Below, one piece after another: positions 1 to 7,700 of a stretch of DNA of 64,000 bases. The notes under the pieces are model-generated. The model saw nothing but the letters and a program-made list of their open reading frames with translations, was not told the origin of the DNA and did no database searches. Each line of letters opens with the position of its first letter. The stretch's first letter is position 1. This DNA is from Nocardia cyriacigeorgica. GTDB lineage: Bacteria; Actinomycetota; Actinomycetes; Mycobacteriales; Mycobacteriaceae. The DNA is taken from the NCBI RefSeq assembly GCF_005863245.1, contig NZ_VBUT01000007.1:62001-126000 (forward strand), given 5' to 3'. Both the position numbers and the translations under genes were made by a program.

Positions 1-3000
1 ACCAGATCACGGTCGCCCGTCACCGATTCCACCGCGGTGACCAGCAGCGATCGGCGCGCGCGGCTGCACGCCACCAGCAGCAGCCGGCGTTCCTCGGCCA
101 GGATCGGCGCGGCCCGGCTCATTCGTTCACCCTCGGTGAGCACGCCGGCGGCGACATCGACCAGATCCTCGGTATGCAGCAGGGTGCCGCGCGGACGCGG
201 ATCCGGCCAGATCCCCTCCTGGACACCGGCCACCGCCACCACATCCCACTCCCGGCCCGCGGCGGCGTGCGCGCTGAGCAGCTCGACCGCCTCGACGGGA
301 TTGGTACGCACCGAGGTGTCGTGCGGAATCTCCTGGTGCAGCAGGTATTCCACGAAACCCTCGATGCCGGCCCGTGGCAGCCGGTCGACATAGGCCGCGG
401 CGGCGTCGAACAGGGCGACCGCCGCGTCCAGATCCCGATCGGCCTGCGCACCGGCGGCGCCGCCGCGCTCGGACTGCGCGACCCAGCGCCGCTCCAACCG
501 CGATCCGGTCCACAACGCCCACAGCACATCCTCGAGCCCGCCCCCACGCCGCCGCGCCTTGCGCGCCCGGTCCAGCGCGGTCAGCGCCCGCCGCAGCGGC
601 GCGGATTCGACCTCCGTGAGGCCGGCGAGGATCCGCTGGTCGCCGACGCCGAGCAGCAGATCGCGCAGGACCTCGGCGGAGGATTGTTCGGCGGGCGAGG
701 TGGTGCGCCGGTCGCGCAGCAATTCGTCTTGAGAGCCGCCGGCTGGGTTGCCGGCTATCGGCTCGCGCGGTCCGGCGGGGCCGTCCTCATGGTCGAGCGC
801 GAGAGCGCGAGAGGGGTCCGGCTCGGTGTTCGCTAGAACGGCGTCGAGGCCAGGCTGCTCGTCTTCGCCGGCCGCGTCAGGTGATCGGTCGTCGGAGGCA
901 GCGGTGTTCAGGCCGTGCGCGGCGTCGAATTCCGGCGCACCGACCTGGTCGGAGTCGAACTCCGGGCGCACGTTTCGGTCGGCGGCGGCTCTCGGTGTTC
1001 GGGCGCGCCCGCGTTGCTGCGCGCCTGTCGCGGCGTTCGGCAGGATCTCGGCATCAGTGCCGACATCGACGTCGGCGTTCGCGTCGGCACCGGCGTCGGC
1101 GTTCGCATCGGCATCGGCATCGGCGTTCGCATCGGCATCGACGTCGTCGTTCGCGTCGGCGCCTTCCGTGACGAGTCCGTAGCGCTCTTCTTCGCGATCG
1201 TAGGGATCGGGATCGATGCCGTACCAGTCGGCGTCGGCGGACAGGCGCGACGCCTGCTCGATCGTCCACTCGGGGGTGATGTCGGCGTCGATCGGGTCCG
1301 GCGGGGGGAGCAGGTCGGGCGGTTCGGAGACGAGCGCGTCGACTGGGACATGCAGGTCGGCATCGGCCGGGTCCGGCGGCGGCAGCAGGTCGGGAGGTTC
1401 CGGCGCGTGAGGGTCGACCGGGATGTGGAGAGCGGTGTCGGCCGGGTCCGGCGGCGGGAACAGATCGTCCCGTTCAGTGCTGGAAGCGCCAGGGGCCGAG
1501 GGGGTTTCGGCGTCAAACGGCGACAGGCCGTCACCGTGGCGGCTGGCGGCGCGTTCCAAGCCGAGCGCCGTGCGGCGGATACCTCGGCGCAGCCGGCGCA
1601 GGGCGATCTGGTCGGCGGCGCCGAGCGGGCCGGAGAGCAGGTCGAGGGCGTCGTCGGGGGTGAACAGCGCTTCGTGACGGTGCGGGGTCGCGGCCGGGTC
1701 GGCGCTGGTCGCGGCTTCTGAGGCGAGGATCGCGCGCAGCGAGGCCAGCATCCAGGCCGCGCCGCGTCGCCGCGCCACGGGGGTGTCGAGGGCGGGCTGG
1801 CGCACCGGCACCCCGGCGGCTAGCAGGGCGCGGCGCAGTGGCGGCAGCGACAGCGGGACCGACCGCACCACGACCGCCATGCGCGACCACGGCACCCCGT
1901 CGGTGAGGTGCGCGCGGCGCAGGTGGTCGGCGATCAGCGCCGCCTCCTTGGCCGGGGTGGCGAGCACTCGGACGCGGACATCGGCCCCGGTTTCCGGCGC
2001 GCTGTTCGCTTGGCTCTCCACCCGCGGGCGTTGCGGTGCACTGCCGGGCAGACGGGCCGCGACCCGCGCCACCGCCAGCCGCACCGCGGGCACCGAACGA
2101 TGGTTCTCGCGCAGCACGATGCGCTGACGGTCCGGCACGTCGAGGTCGAGCAGGAAGCGCGCGTCCGCGCCGCGGAAGGCGAACACACCCTGATCGGGAT
2201 CACCGGCGATCACGGTAACGGCCGCGCCCGCGCTCAGCACCCGCACCAGCATCGCGGCCTGCGGGTCCAGATGCTGGGCGTCATCGACCAGCAGATACCG
2301 CACCCGCTCACGTTCGGCGGCCAGCAGCTTGTCATCGGTGGCCAGCGCGTCCAACGCCGCACCGACGAGTTCGGCCGCGTTGAGCGCAGGCGCGGACGCC
2401 TCCGGCGCCGCCACCCCCACCGACCAGCGCAGCAGCATCGCCTGCTCGTACCGCGCCGCGAACCGGCCCGCCGCCACCCATTCGGGCTTGTCCCGCTCCC
2501 GGCCCAGCCGGATGAGATCCTCGGGACCCAGACCGCGTTCGGTGGCACGCAGCATCAGATCGCGCAGTTGATCGGCGAATCCGGCCAGCCCGAGCGCGGG
2601 ATGCAAGCGCTGCGGCCACAGGTGCGTCGCGCCCTCGGCGATATCGATCAGATCGCCCCGCAACATCTCCCGCAGCACGGCATCCTGCTCCGACCCGGTC
2701 AGCAACCGTGGCGGCGGATTGCCGTGCGCGACGGCGTGGCGGCGCAGCACGGAGAAAGCGTAGGAGTGAATCGTGCGCACGAGCGGTTCGCGAGTCGCGC
2801 CGGGCACTCCGAGGAAGTGCGCCGCGTCGGCTGCGGCAGCGCTGGACTCGGGAGCCGGCGCCGCATCGGTGCGATCGCCTTCTTCCTCGAAGGGCACCGC
2901 AGAGCCCGCCGCCAGTCCCCCGGACCGGGCGCCGGTTTCCGGACCGGGTGGTCCGTCTCGCCGCACCCCGTCGCCGCTGTCCAACGCCGCGTCCAGCTCG

Positions 3001-3425
3001 TCGAGGGCGAAGAGTCCCGCCTCATCCCAGGGCGCTTCCGGGTCCGGCGGCGGTTCGAACAGGCTGTCGCCGGGTCCGGGATCGTCGGGCGGCAAGGCGG
3101 GTTCCGGCGCGATCTCGACCGGTGCCGAGAGTCGCGCGGTGATCGCGTCGCGCACGGCGGCGGCCGCGTTCTTCGAGTGGGTGAGCAACAGCACCGACTC
3201 CGGATCGGCGCCCGCGGCGATCCGGTCGGCGGCGAGGTCGACCAGCAGGGCGGTCTTGCCGGTACCGGGGCCGCCGAGAACTTGCCACACGCCGGTGCCG
3301 GGGCGGATCGATCCCGGGTCGGCAGCGGTGGCGAACAGCGCGCGGACCTCGGCGCTCCAGACCCTTGGTCCGGGCGCCGCCACCTTCCGGCGAACCAGCC
3401 GCACGGCGTTATCCGATCGCACCAC
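1..3425 (-). CDS. adnA: AdnA-type ATP-dependent helicase-nuclease subunit (C-terminal part outside window)
   Basis: UvrD/Rep-family helicase subunit of the AdnAB motor-nuclease, which resects double-strand breaks in mycobacteria. The minus frame stays open to the window edge. Visible motifs in order: Walker A GGPGTGKT (Lys about residue 57), THSKNAA, HSYAFSVLR, Walker B-like LLVDDAQHLDP, motif III GDPDQGVFAFRGAD, LRENHRS, motif V EWDVVAVAGVQEGIWP, and motif VI CSRARRSLLVTAVE near base 60. The nuclease domain expected after motif VI lies outside the window. About 1,140 residues precede the edge, more than the whole usual protein (about 1,050), because of an acidic low-complexity insert at about residues 640-800. 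The GTG at 3425 is the chosen start; GTG 3422 and TTG 3503 are alternatives. It is divergent from lipV, as in M. tuberculosis Rv3202c-Rv3203. Confidence 0.9.
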   Translation of the reverse strand, partial: MVRSDNAVRLVRRKVAAPGPRVWSAEVRALFATAADPGSIRPGTGVWQVLGGPGTGKTALLVDLAADRIAAGADPESVLLLTHSKNAAAAVRDAITARLSAPVEIAPEPALPPDDPGPGDSLFEPPPDPEAPWDEAGLFALDELDAALDSGDGVRRDGPPGPETGARSGGLAAGSAVPFEEEGDRTDAAPAPESSAAAADAAHFLGVPGATREPLVRTIHSYAFSVLRRHAVAHGNPPPRLLTGSEQDAVLREMLRGDLIDIAEGATHLWPQRLHPALGLAGFADQLRDLMLRATERGLGPEDLIRLGRERDKPEWVAAGRFAARYEQAMLLRWSVGVAAPEASAPALNAAELVGAALDALATDDKLLAAERERVRYLLVDDAQHLDPQAAMLVRVLSAGAAVTVIAGDPDQGVFAFRGADARFLLDLDVPDRQRIVLRENHRSVPAVRLAVARVAARLPGSAPQRPRVESQANSAPETGADVRVRVLATPAKEAALIADHLRRAHLTDGVPWSRMAVVVRSVPLSLPPLRRALLAAGVPVRQPALDTPVARRRGAAWMLASLRAILASEAATSADPAATPHRHEALFTPDDALDLLSGPLGAADQIALRRLRRGIRRTALGLERAASRHGDGLSPFDAETPSAPGASSTERDDLFPPPDPADTALHIPVDPHAPEPPDLLPPPDPADADLHVPVDALVSEPPDLLPPPDPIDADITPEWTIEQASRLSADADWYGIDPDPYDREEERYGLVTEGADANDDVDADANADADADANADAGADANADVDVGTDAEILPNAATGAQQRGRARTPRAAADRNVRPEFDSDQVGAPEFDAAHGLNTAASDDRSPDAAGEDEQPGLDAVLANTEPDPSRALALDHEDGPAGPREPIAGNPAGGSQDELLRDRRTTSPAEQSSAEVLRDLLLGVGDQRILAGLTEVESAPLRRALTALDRARKARRRGGGLEDVLWALWTGSRLERRWVAQSERGGAAGAQADRDLDAAVALFDAAAAYVDRLPRAGIEGFVEYLLHQEIPHDTSVRTNPVEAVELLSAHAAAGREWDVVAVAGVQEGIWPDPRPRGTLLHTEDLVDVAAGVLTEGERMSRAAPILAEERRLLLVACSRARRSLLVTAVESVTGDRDL
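1062..1160. repeat. Hexanucleotide-like low-complexity tract inside adnA
   Basis: Near-periodic GTCGGC, ATCGGC and GTTCGC units encode, on the minus strand, an Asp-Ala/Asn-Ala tract (DADANADADADANADA type). It stays in the adnA frame, so it is an acidic and probably disordered protein insert, not a frame break. Confidence 0.85.
1281..1475. repeat. 75-bp tandem repeat (about 2.6 copies) inside adnA
   Basis: Units begin at 1281, 1356 and about 1431 and keep a 75-bp period, which is 25 codons. Read on the minus strand in the adnA frame they give a Pro/Asp-rich repeat with the core EPPDLLPPPDPxDAD. The third copy is partial. Confidence 0.85.
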
Positions 3426-3519
3426 GGGGGCTATTGCAACAGACGAGGCCGACACTCCCGGTGGCGGCGCCGCGCCGCCTGGTGCTGCGACCGAATTGGT
3501 CAACGGTCAAAATGTCATC

Positions 3520-4296
3520 GTGTCCCCACTTCACGTTCACCGTTTCGGACCGCGCACCGGCCCGGTCGTGCTAGCCCTGCACGGGGTGACCGGCCACGGC
3601 AGGCGCTGGGCCGACCTGGCCGAACGGTTTCTGCCCGATGTCCGGATCGTCGCACCCGACCTGCGCGGACACGGTCGTTCCACCTCACTTCCGCCGTGGA
3701 ATTTCGAGACGATCGTGCAGGATCTGGTCGAGCTGCTGGCCGAGGAGACCGACGAGCCGGTGGTGCTGGTCGCGCATTCGTTCGGCGGCGCGTGCGCGCT
3801 GCATCTGGTGCACAACCATCCGCAACTGGCCCGCAACCTGGTGCTGCTCGATCCGGCCATCGCCTTGGACCCGACGCGCCTGCACGAGATCGCCATGTCG
3901 ACGCTGGCCTCCCAGGACTACGACGACGTCGAGCAGGCCAGGATGGACAAGCTGCACACCGGCTGGGGTGACGTCGCGCCCGAGCTGTTGCAGGCCGAAC
4001 TCGACGAGCATCTGATGCCCACCGCGAACGGCCGGGTGGGCTGGCGGATGAGCCTGCCCGCCATCAATTCCTACTGGGGCCAGCTGGCCCGCCACTACGT
4101 GCTGCCACCGCAGCAGCTGCCGACGGTGCTGGTGCAGGCCATGAAGGTGGATCCGCCGTTCGTCACCCCGGAGTTCCGGGAGGCGCTCACCACGCATATG
4201 GGCCCGAACCTGACCGTGCACGAATGGGATTGCGACCACATGGTGGCCCAGGCCCTGCCCGAGCGGACCGCCGAACTCATCCGCACCGTGCTCTGA
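3520..4296 (+). CDS. lipV: Alpha/beta hydrolase, LipV-like
   Basis: 258-residue alpha/beta-hydrolase, probably an esterase or lipase. It shows the oxyanion motif LHGVTGHGRRW (residues 20-30), DLRGHGRS (48-54), the nucleophile elbow AHSFGG (Ser about 87) and a late DCDHM that supplies the likely catalytic His. No signal peptide or membrane segment is seen, so it is probably cytosolic. The GTG at 3520 is preferred because the recognisable fold begins there; TTG 3496 is in frame upstream. Its stop overlaps the ATG of the next gene (TGATG), so the two are likely co-transcribed. The position next to adnA matches Rv3203 lipV. The substrate is unknown. Confidence 0.85.
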   Translation: MSPLHVHRFGPRTGPVVLALHGVTGHGRRWADLAERFLPDVRIVAPDLRGHGRSTSLPPWNFETIVQDLVELLAEETDEPVVLVAHSFGGACALHLVHNHPQLARNLVLLDPAIALDPTRLHEIAMSTLASQDYDDVEQARMDKLHTGWGDVAPELLQAELDEHLMPTANGRVGWRMSLPAINSYWGQLARHYVLPPQQLPTVLVQAMKVDPPFVTPEFREALTTHMGPNLTVHEWDCDHMVAQALPERTAELIRTVL

Positions 4297-4604
4297 TGCC
4301 GACCAGCGACGCCGAGATCGAACGCGTCCGCGAGCTGGTCGCCTCGATCCCGCGCGGGCGGGTGGCCACCTACGGCGATATCGCCGCGGCGGCTGGCCTG
4401 TCGACGCCGCGCACCGTCGGCTGGATCATGCGCACCGACTCCGCCGACCTGCCCTGGCATCGGGTGCTCGGCGCCGCGGGACGCCCTGCCGCGCACCTGG
4501 CCGACAAGCAGCTACGGTTGCTCGCGGCCGAGGGTGTTCCGGTGCGCGATGGCCGGGTGGACCTGCGCGCCGCCCGCTTCGTCTTTCCCGACGACCACCC
4601 CTGA
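4296..4604 (+). CDS. Alkyltransferase-like protein (ATL)
   Basis: 102-residue relative of the C-terminal domain of O6-alkylguanine-DNA alkyltransferase. The active-site PCHR motif is replaced by PWHR (residues 53-56), the mark of ATL proteins. These bind O6-alkylguanine and flag it for nucleotide excision repair but cannot transfer the alkyl group. The DNA-binding RVATYGDIAAAAG segment and the VGWIMR region are intact. It overlaps lipV by one base and corresponds in position to Rv3204. The call is firm from the Trp substitution and the size; the repair role is from family knowledge. Confidence 0.9.
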   Translation: MPTSDAEIERVRELVASIPRGRVATYGDIAAAAGLSTPRTVGWIMRTDSADLPWHRVLGAAGRPAAHLADKQLRLLAAEGVPVRDGRVDLRAARFVFPDDHP

Positions 4605-4672
4605 GCCCTCCTGGACAGGCGAACAGCACGCCGAGTAACACGCAATTCACCCCTTCCGAGCGAATCTGCGGT

Positions 4673-4678
4673 TACCGT
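4673..4678 (+). promoter_or_regulatory. -10 element of a leaderless VOC gene
   Basis: TACCGT ends 6 nt before the ATG at 4685, which places transcription start at or next to the start codon. No -35 box was recognised. Confidence 0.45.
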
Positions 4679-4684
4679 GGAGAC

Positions 4685-5428
4685 ATGACCACCCGTCTGG
4701 CGTGTGTGGTATTCGATGCGGACCAGCCACGTATGGTGGCGGATTTCTGGGCGCGGCTGCTGGGCTGGACGGTGACGCTGGACCGTCCGGGTGAGGTCGA
4801 TGTCGCGGGGCCGGACGCCGCGGGCTCCGACCTCGCGCTGACCTTCATTCCCGCATCTCGCGCCAAGACCGGTAAGAACCGGATCCATCTCGATGTCGCC
4901 AGCCGATCCACCGACCATCAGCACATGCAGGTCGATCGCGCCATGGCGCTCGGCGCACGCGCGGTCGACATCGGCCAGGGCGAAGTGCCGTGGACGGTGC
5001 TCGCCGATCCCGAGGGCAACGAGTTCTGTGTGCTCGAACCACGCGAGGAGTACGTGGACACCGGCGCGGTGGCCGCGATCGTGGTCGACACCTTCGACCC
5101 ACAGAAGCTCGCGCAATTCTGGTCGGTCGCCTCCGGCTGGCCGATCTCGCGCGCCGGCTCGCCGGTGACCGGGCTGCGCTCACCGACCGGGGTCGGTAGC
5201 TGGCTGGAATTCGTCGAGACCTCCGAGGCCAAGCAGGGTCGCAACCGCCTGCGTCTCGACGTCGCCGCGTTTCCTCCCGACGACCCGACGGCCGAGATCG
5301 CCCGGCTCAGGGCCGCCGGTGCGCGCACGATCGAACCCTCAGGTCCCGAACCGGGTCTACCGCTGGCCGACCCCGAAACCAACGAGTTCTACCTGCTCTC
5401 ACCCGACTACGACGGCTCGGCGCTCTGA
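4685..5428 (+). CDS. Two-domain VOC (glyoxalase-like) protein
   Basis: 247 residues made of two tandem vicinal-oxygen-chelate modules, about 1-120 and 125-247. Each ends in the typical D-P-(E)-x-N-E-F segment (LADPEGNEFCVLEP and LADPETNEFYLLSP). Both repeats begin with an ADF/AQFW helix (VADFWARLLGW, LAQFWSVASGW). Such proteins bind a metal or a small ligand and include dioxygenases, isomerases and resistance proteins; the substrate cannot be read from the sequence. It is the first gene right of the conserved adnA-lipV-ATL block. Confidence 0.8.
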   Translation: MTTRLACVVFDADQPRMVADFWARLLGWTVTLDRPGEVDVAGPDAAGSDLALTFIPASRAKTGKNRIHLDVASRSTDHQHMQVDRAMALGARAVDIGQGEVPWTVLADPEGNEFCVLEPREEYVDTGAVAAIVVDTFDPQKLAQFWSVASGWPISRAGSPVTGLRSPTGVGSWLEFVETSEAKQGRNRLRLDVAAFPPDDPTAEIARLRAAGARTIEPSGPEPGLPLADPETNEFYLLSPDYDGSAL

Positions 5429-5565
5429 ACCGGCTTCCAGTACGCGCCGTCGACGGTGTGGCGGGCGCGCGATCCCGTCCGCGCACCCCGGCGCGCGCCA
5501 CACGGTCGCCGGGGGTCGTCGAACTAGCATGGACCCATGTCGAACCACAGCGAGGGCCGCGGCCG

Positions 5566-7326
5566 GTGACGGCCGCCGATGCGATCGTGCTCGCCGGGGG
5601 CCGGGCGAGCCGGATGGGTGGTGTCGACAAACCGGCGATCGTCATCGGGGGACGGTCCATGCTGAATGTCGCGCTCGACGCGGTCGCGGCCTGCGGGCGG
5701 ACCGTCGTCGTCGGACCACGCAGGGCCGAATTGGATCCGGCCGTCCGGCAGGTGCGTGAGGTGCCGCCGGGCGCGGGACCGGTCGCCGCGATCGGCGCCG
5801 GGCTGCGTGCACTCGGCGCCGAGGCCGCCCCGCGCATCGTGGTACTCGCCGCAGATCTGCCGTTCCTGACCGAATGGGCGGTGGCCGATTTGCTGCGGCG
5901 CAGCGATCAGTCCGGGGCCGACGCGGTATTCGCGGCCGACGAATCCGGCCGCCCGCAATACCTGATCGGTGTGTGGCGCCGCGACGCGCTGACCGCGCGG
6001 CTCGCCCGGCTGGATTCGCTGGTCAATCAGCCGATGAAGGCGCTGGTGCCGGACGACACGGTGATGGTGCGGTTGGACGGCATCACCGATTGCGACACCG
6101 ACGAGGAGGTGCGCGCCGCCCGGGCCGTCGCCGATGCCGGCCATGCTCCTGGCCACCTGCCGCCGCCGTCCACCCTCGACGAAGCGCGACAAACATTGCG
6201 CGACAACCTCTCCCGGCTGACCTCCTATCACACCGAGCTGTTCGAGGTCACGGGTGCGGCGCTGGCGGCGCCGATCCGGGCGGCGGGGCCGCTGCCGCGA
6301 TTCGACGTCTCGGCCATGGACGGCTACGCCGTCGCGGGTGACGGGCCGTGGCGGTTGCGCGCCGATATCGGTTTCGCTGGTGGACAGCGTCCGGTCGGGC
6401 TGCTCCCGGGTGAGGCCGTGCGGATCGCGACCGGTGCGCACGTGCCCGACGGCACCACCGCCGTGCTGCGCGACGAGTTCGCCGATGTCGGCACCGACAA
6501 TTACCTGCGCCGGCTGCCCGACACGCCGGTCCGCGGCGATATCCGCCACCGCGGCGAGGATCTGGAGCGCGGTGACCTCATCGCCGAGGAGGGCACTCCG
6601 GTCACGCCCGCGCTGATCTCCACTGCCGCCGCGGTGGAGGTACCCGAAGCCGCGGTGCGCGGGCCGGTGCGTGCCCGGATCATCATGACCGGCGACGAGA
6701 TTCGCGCATCCGGCCCCTTGCACGGCGGGCAGACTCGCGATTCCATCGGCCCGATCCTGCCGGATCTGCTGGCCAGGCACGGCATTCGCACCGTTGACCG
6801 GGTCCACCTGCGTGACACACCGCATGGCTTCGACGAGGTGCTCACCGGCACCGAGGGTTTCGACCTGCTGGTCGTGGTAGGGGCGACCGGTTCCGGCGCC
6901 GCCGATCAACTCCGCGCCGCGCTCAGCCGCGCCGACGCCCGCATCCTTGTGCATCGTTTGCGGCTGCGCCCGGGCGGCTCGACCGTCGTCGCGGAGCTGA
7001 ACTCGGGCGCGACGGTCCTCGGCCTACCCGGAAATCCGTTCGCCGCCGTCGCGGTGCTCACCGCCCTGGCGGGTGCGGTGGTCGAGGGCCGCACCGGTGC
7101 CCGTCCGGCGCGACCGCTGCTGGGACCACTGCACAACGCGAGCGAGATCGCCGGCCCGGTCCCGCGCATCGTCCCCGCCGTGGCAGACCCGAGCGGCGGC
7201 TGGCGCGGCGAACCCGCGGTCCGCACCGCCCACCTCGGTGGGCTACTCGGCCACGACGGACTCGTCATCGTGCCCGCCGACGCCCCCGACGGTGTGCTGG
7301 TCGAATTCCTGCCGCTGCCGGGCTGA
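5566..7326 (+). CDS. MobA-MoeA fusion: molybdenum cofactor biosynthesis
   Basis: 586 residues joining two steps of Mo-cofactor synthesis. Residues about 1-190 are a MobA-like nucleotidyltransferase (LAGGRASRMGGVDKP at 9-23; AADLPF), which would attach a nucleotide to molybdopterin. Residues about 205-586 are a MoeA-like molybdenum insertase (MDGYA at 251, IATGAHVP, MTGDEI, LPGNPFAAV). The region that is normally a GGxSxGxxD motif reads VVVGATGSGAADQL, so a usual acidic residue is shifted or missing. The GTG start at 5566 has a GAGGG about 10 nt upstream; nearby ATGs are out of frame. It precedes narGHJI, whose NarG needs bis-MGD cofactor, so the context fits. Confidence 0.88.
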   Translation: MTAADAIVLAGGRASRMGGVDKPAIVIGGRSMLNVALDAVAACGRTVVVGPRRAELDPAVRQVREVPPGAGPVAAIGAGLRALGAEAAPRIVVLAADLPFLTEWAVADLLRRSDQSGADAVFAADESGRPQYLIGVWRRDALTARLARLDSLVNQPMKALVPDDTVMVRLDGITDCDTDEEVRAARAVADAGHAPGHLPPPSTLDEARQTLRDNLSRLTSYHTELFEVTGAALAAPIRAAGPLPRFDVSAMDGYAVAGDGPWRLRADIGFAGGQRPVGLLPGEAVRIATGAHVPDGTTAVLRDEFADVGTDNYLRRLPDTPVRGDIRHRGEDLERGDLIAEEGTPVTPALISTAAAVEVPEAAVRGPVRARIIMTGDEIRASGPLHGGQTRDSIGPILPDLLARHGIRTVDRVHLRDTPHGFDEVLTGTEGFDLLVVVGATGSGAADQLRAALSRADARILVHRLRLRPGGSTVVAELNSGATVLGLPGNPFAAVAVLTALAGAVVEGRTGARPARPLLGPLHNASEIAGPVPRIVPAVADPSGGWRGEPAVRTAHLGGLLGHDGLVIVPADAPDGVLVEFLPLPG

Positions 7327-7418
7327 GATACGCCGCATCGAACTCGCGTCGCCGGGGAAAAGATCGGAAATTCGGCAAATAATCGCGAATAGGAGTGGTG
7401 CCCGCCACTTTCGCTGTG

Positions 7419-7445
7419 TTAACAAATGTAAAGCGACCGAGAAGC
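7419..7445. promoter_or_regulatory. Weak GlnR-like site upstream of narG
   Basis: TTAAC, AAAGC and GAAGC are each separated by exactly 6 nt. This follows the 5-6-5 spacing of GlnR boxes but departs from the TnAC/GaAAC consensus at several bases. It lies about 255 nt before the narG start. Confidence 0.25.
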
Positions 7446-7589
7446 GGCGGTTTCCAAAGCTTCACCGATCGGTCCCGGAGCCGGCCTCGTAACTCTGGAC
7501 ACCGGGTGCCGGTGGCGCGTTTTCCCAGGTCGCGCCCGCTATCGAGGTACTGTCCGTACCCCGCGGAATGACAACCGGGTTGCGCTCAC

Positions 7590-7624
7590 CTCACAGCTCA
7601 CCAAGGCGCGCTGAGCGCTGTGAG
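7590..7624. promoter_or_regulatory. Inverted repeat in the narG leader
   Basis: CTCACAGCTCA (7590-7600) faces TGAGCGCTGTGAG (7612-7624). The arms are complementary except for two extra bases, with an 11-nt spacer. It is 77 nt before the narG start and has no T-tract, so an operator or leader hairpin is likelier than a terminator. Confidence 0.45.
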
Positions 7625-7700
7625 AGATTCGTTTGGACGCCGGTCGCCGCCTCCTTACAGTCGGGACATCAGCCCGATTTCACCGCTCGAAGGGGGCGTC

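Larger units (their letters stand above)
7327..7700. other. 374-bp narG upstream region
   Basis: No convincing gene. It holds a possible weak GlnR-like array near 7419-7445 and a strong interrupted inverted repeat at 7590-7624, both listed separately. The stretch around 7370-7440 is locally AT-richer than its surroundings, as expected of a promoter region. Confidence 0.6.

Noticed and set aside
1908-3971. 687-codon plus-strand frame opposite adnA
   Set aside because: Its translation is Arg/Gly/His-rich with no domain; the minus strand shows every helicase motif. It is an antisense shadow.
7419-7445. GlnR control of narGHJI
   Set aside because: Box spacing is right but the bases deviate (AAAGC, GAAGC); kept only as a weak site, not as a claim of regulation.
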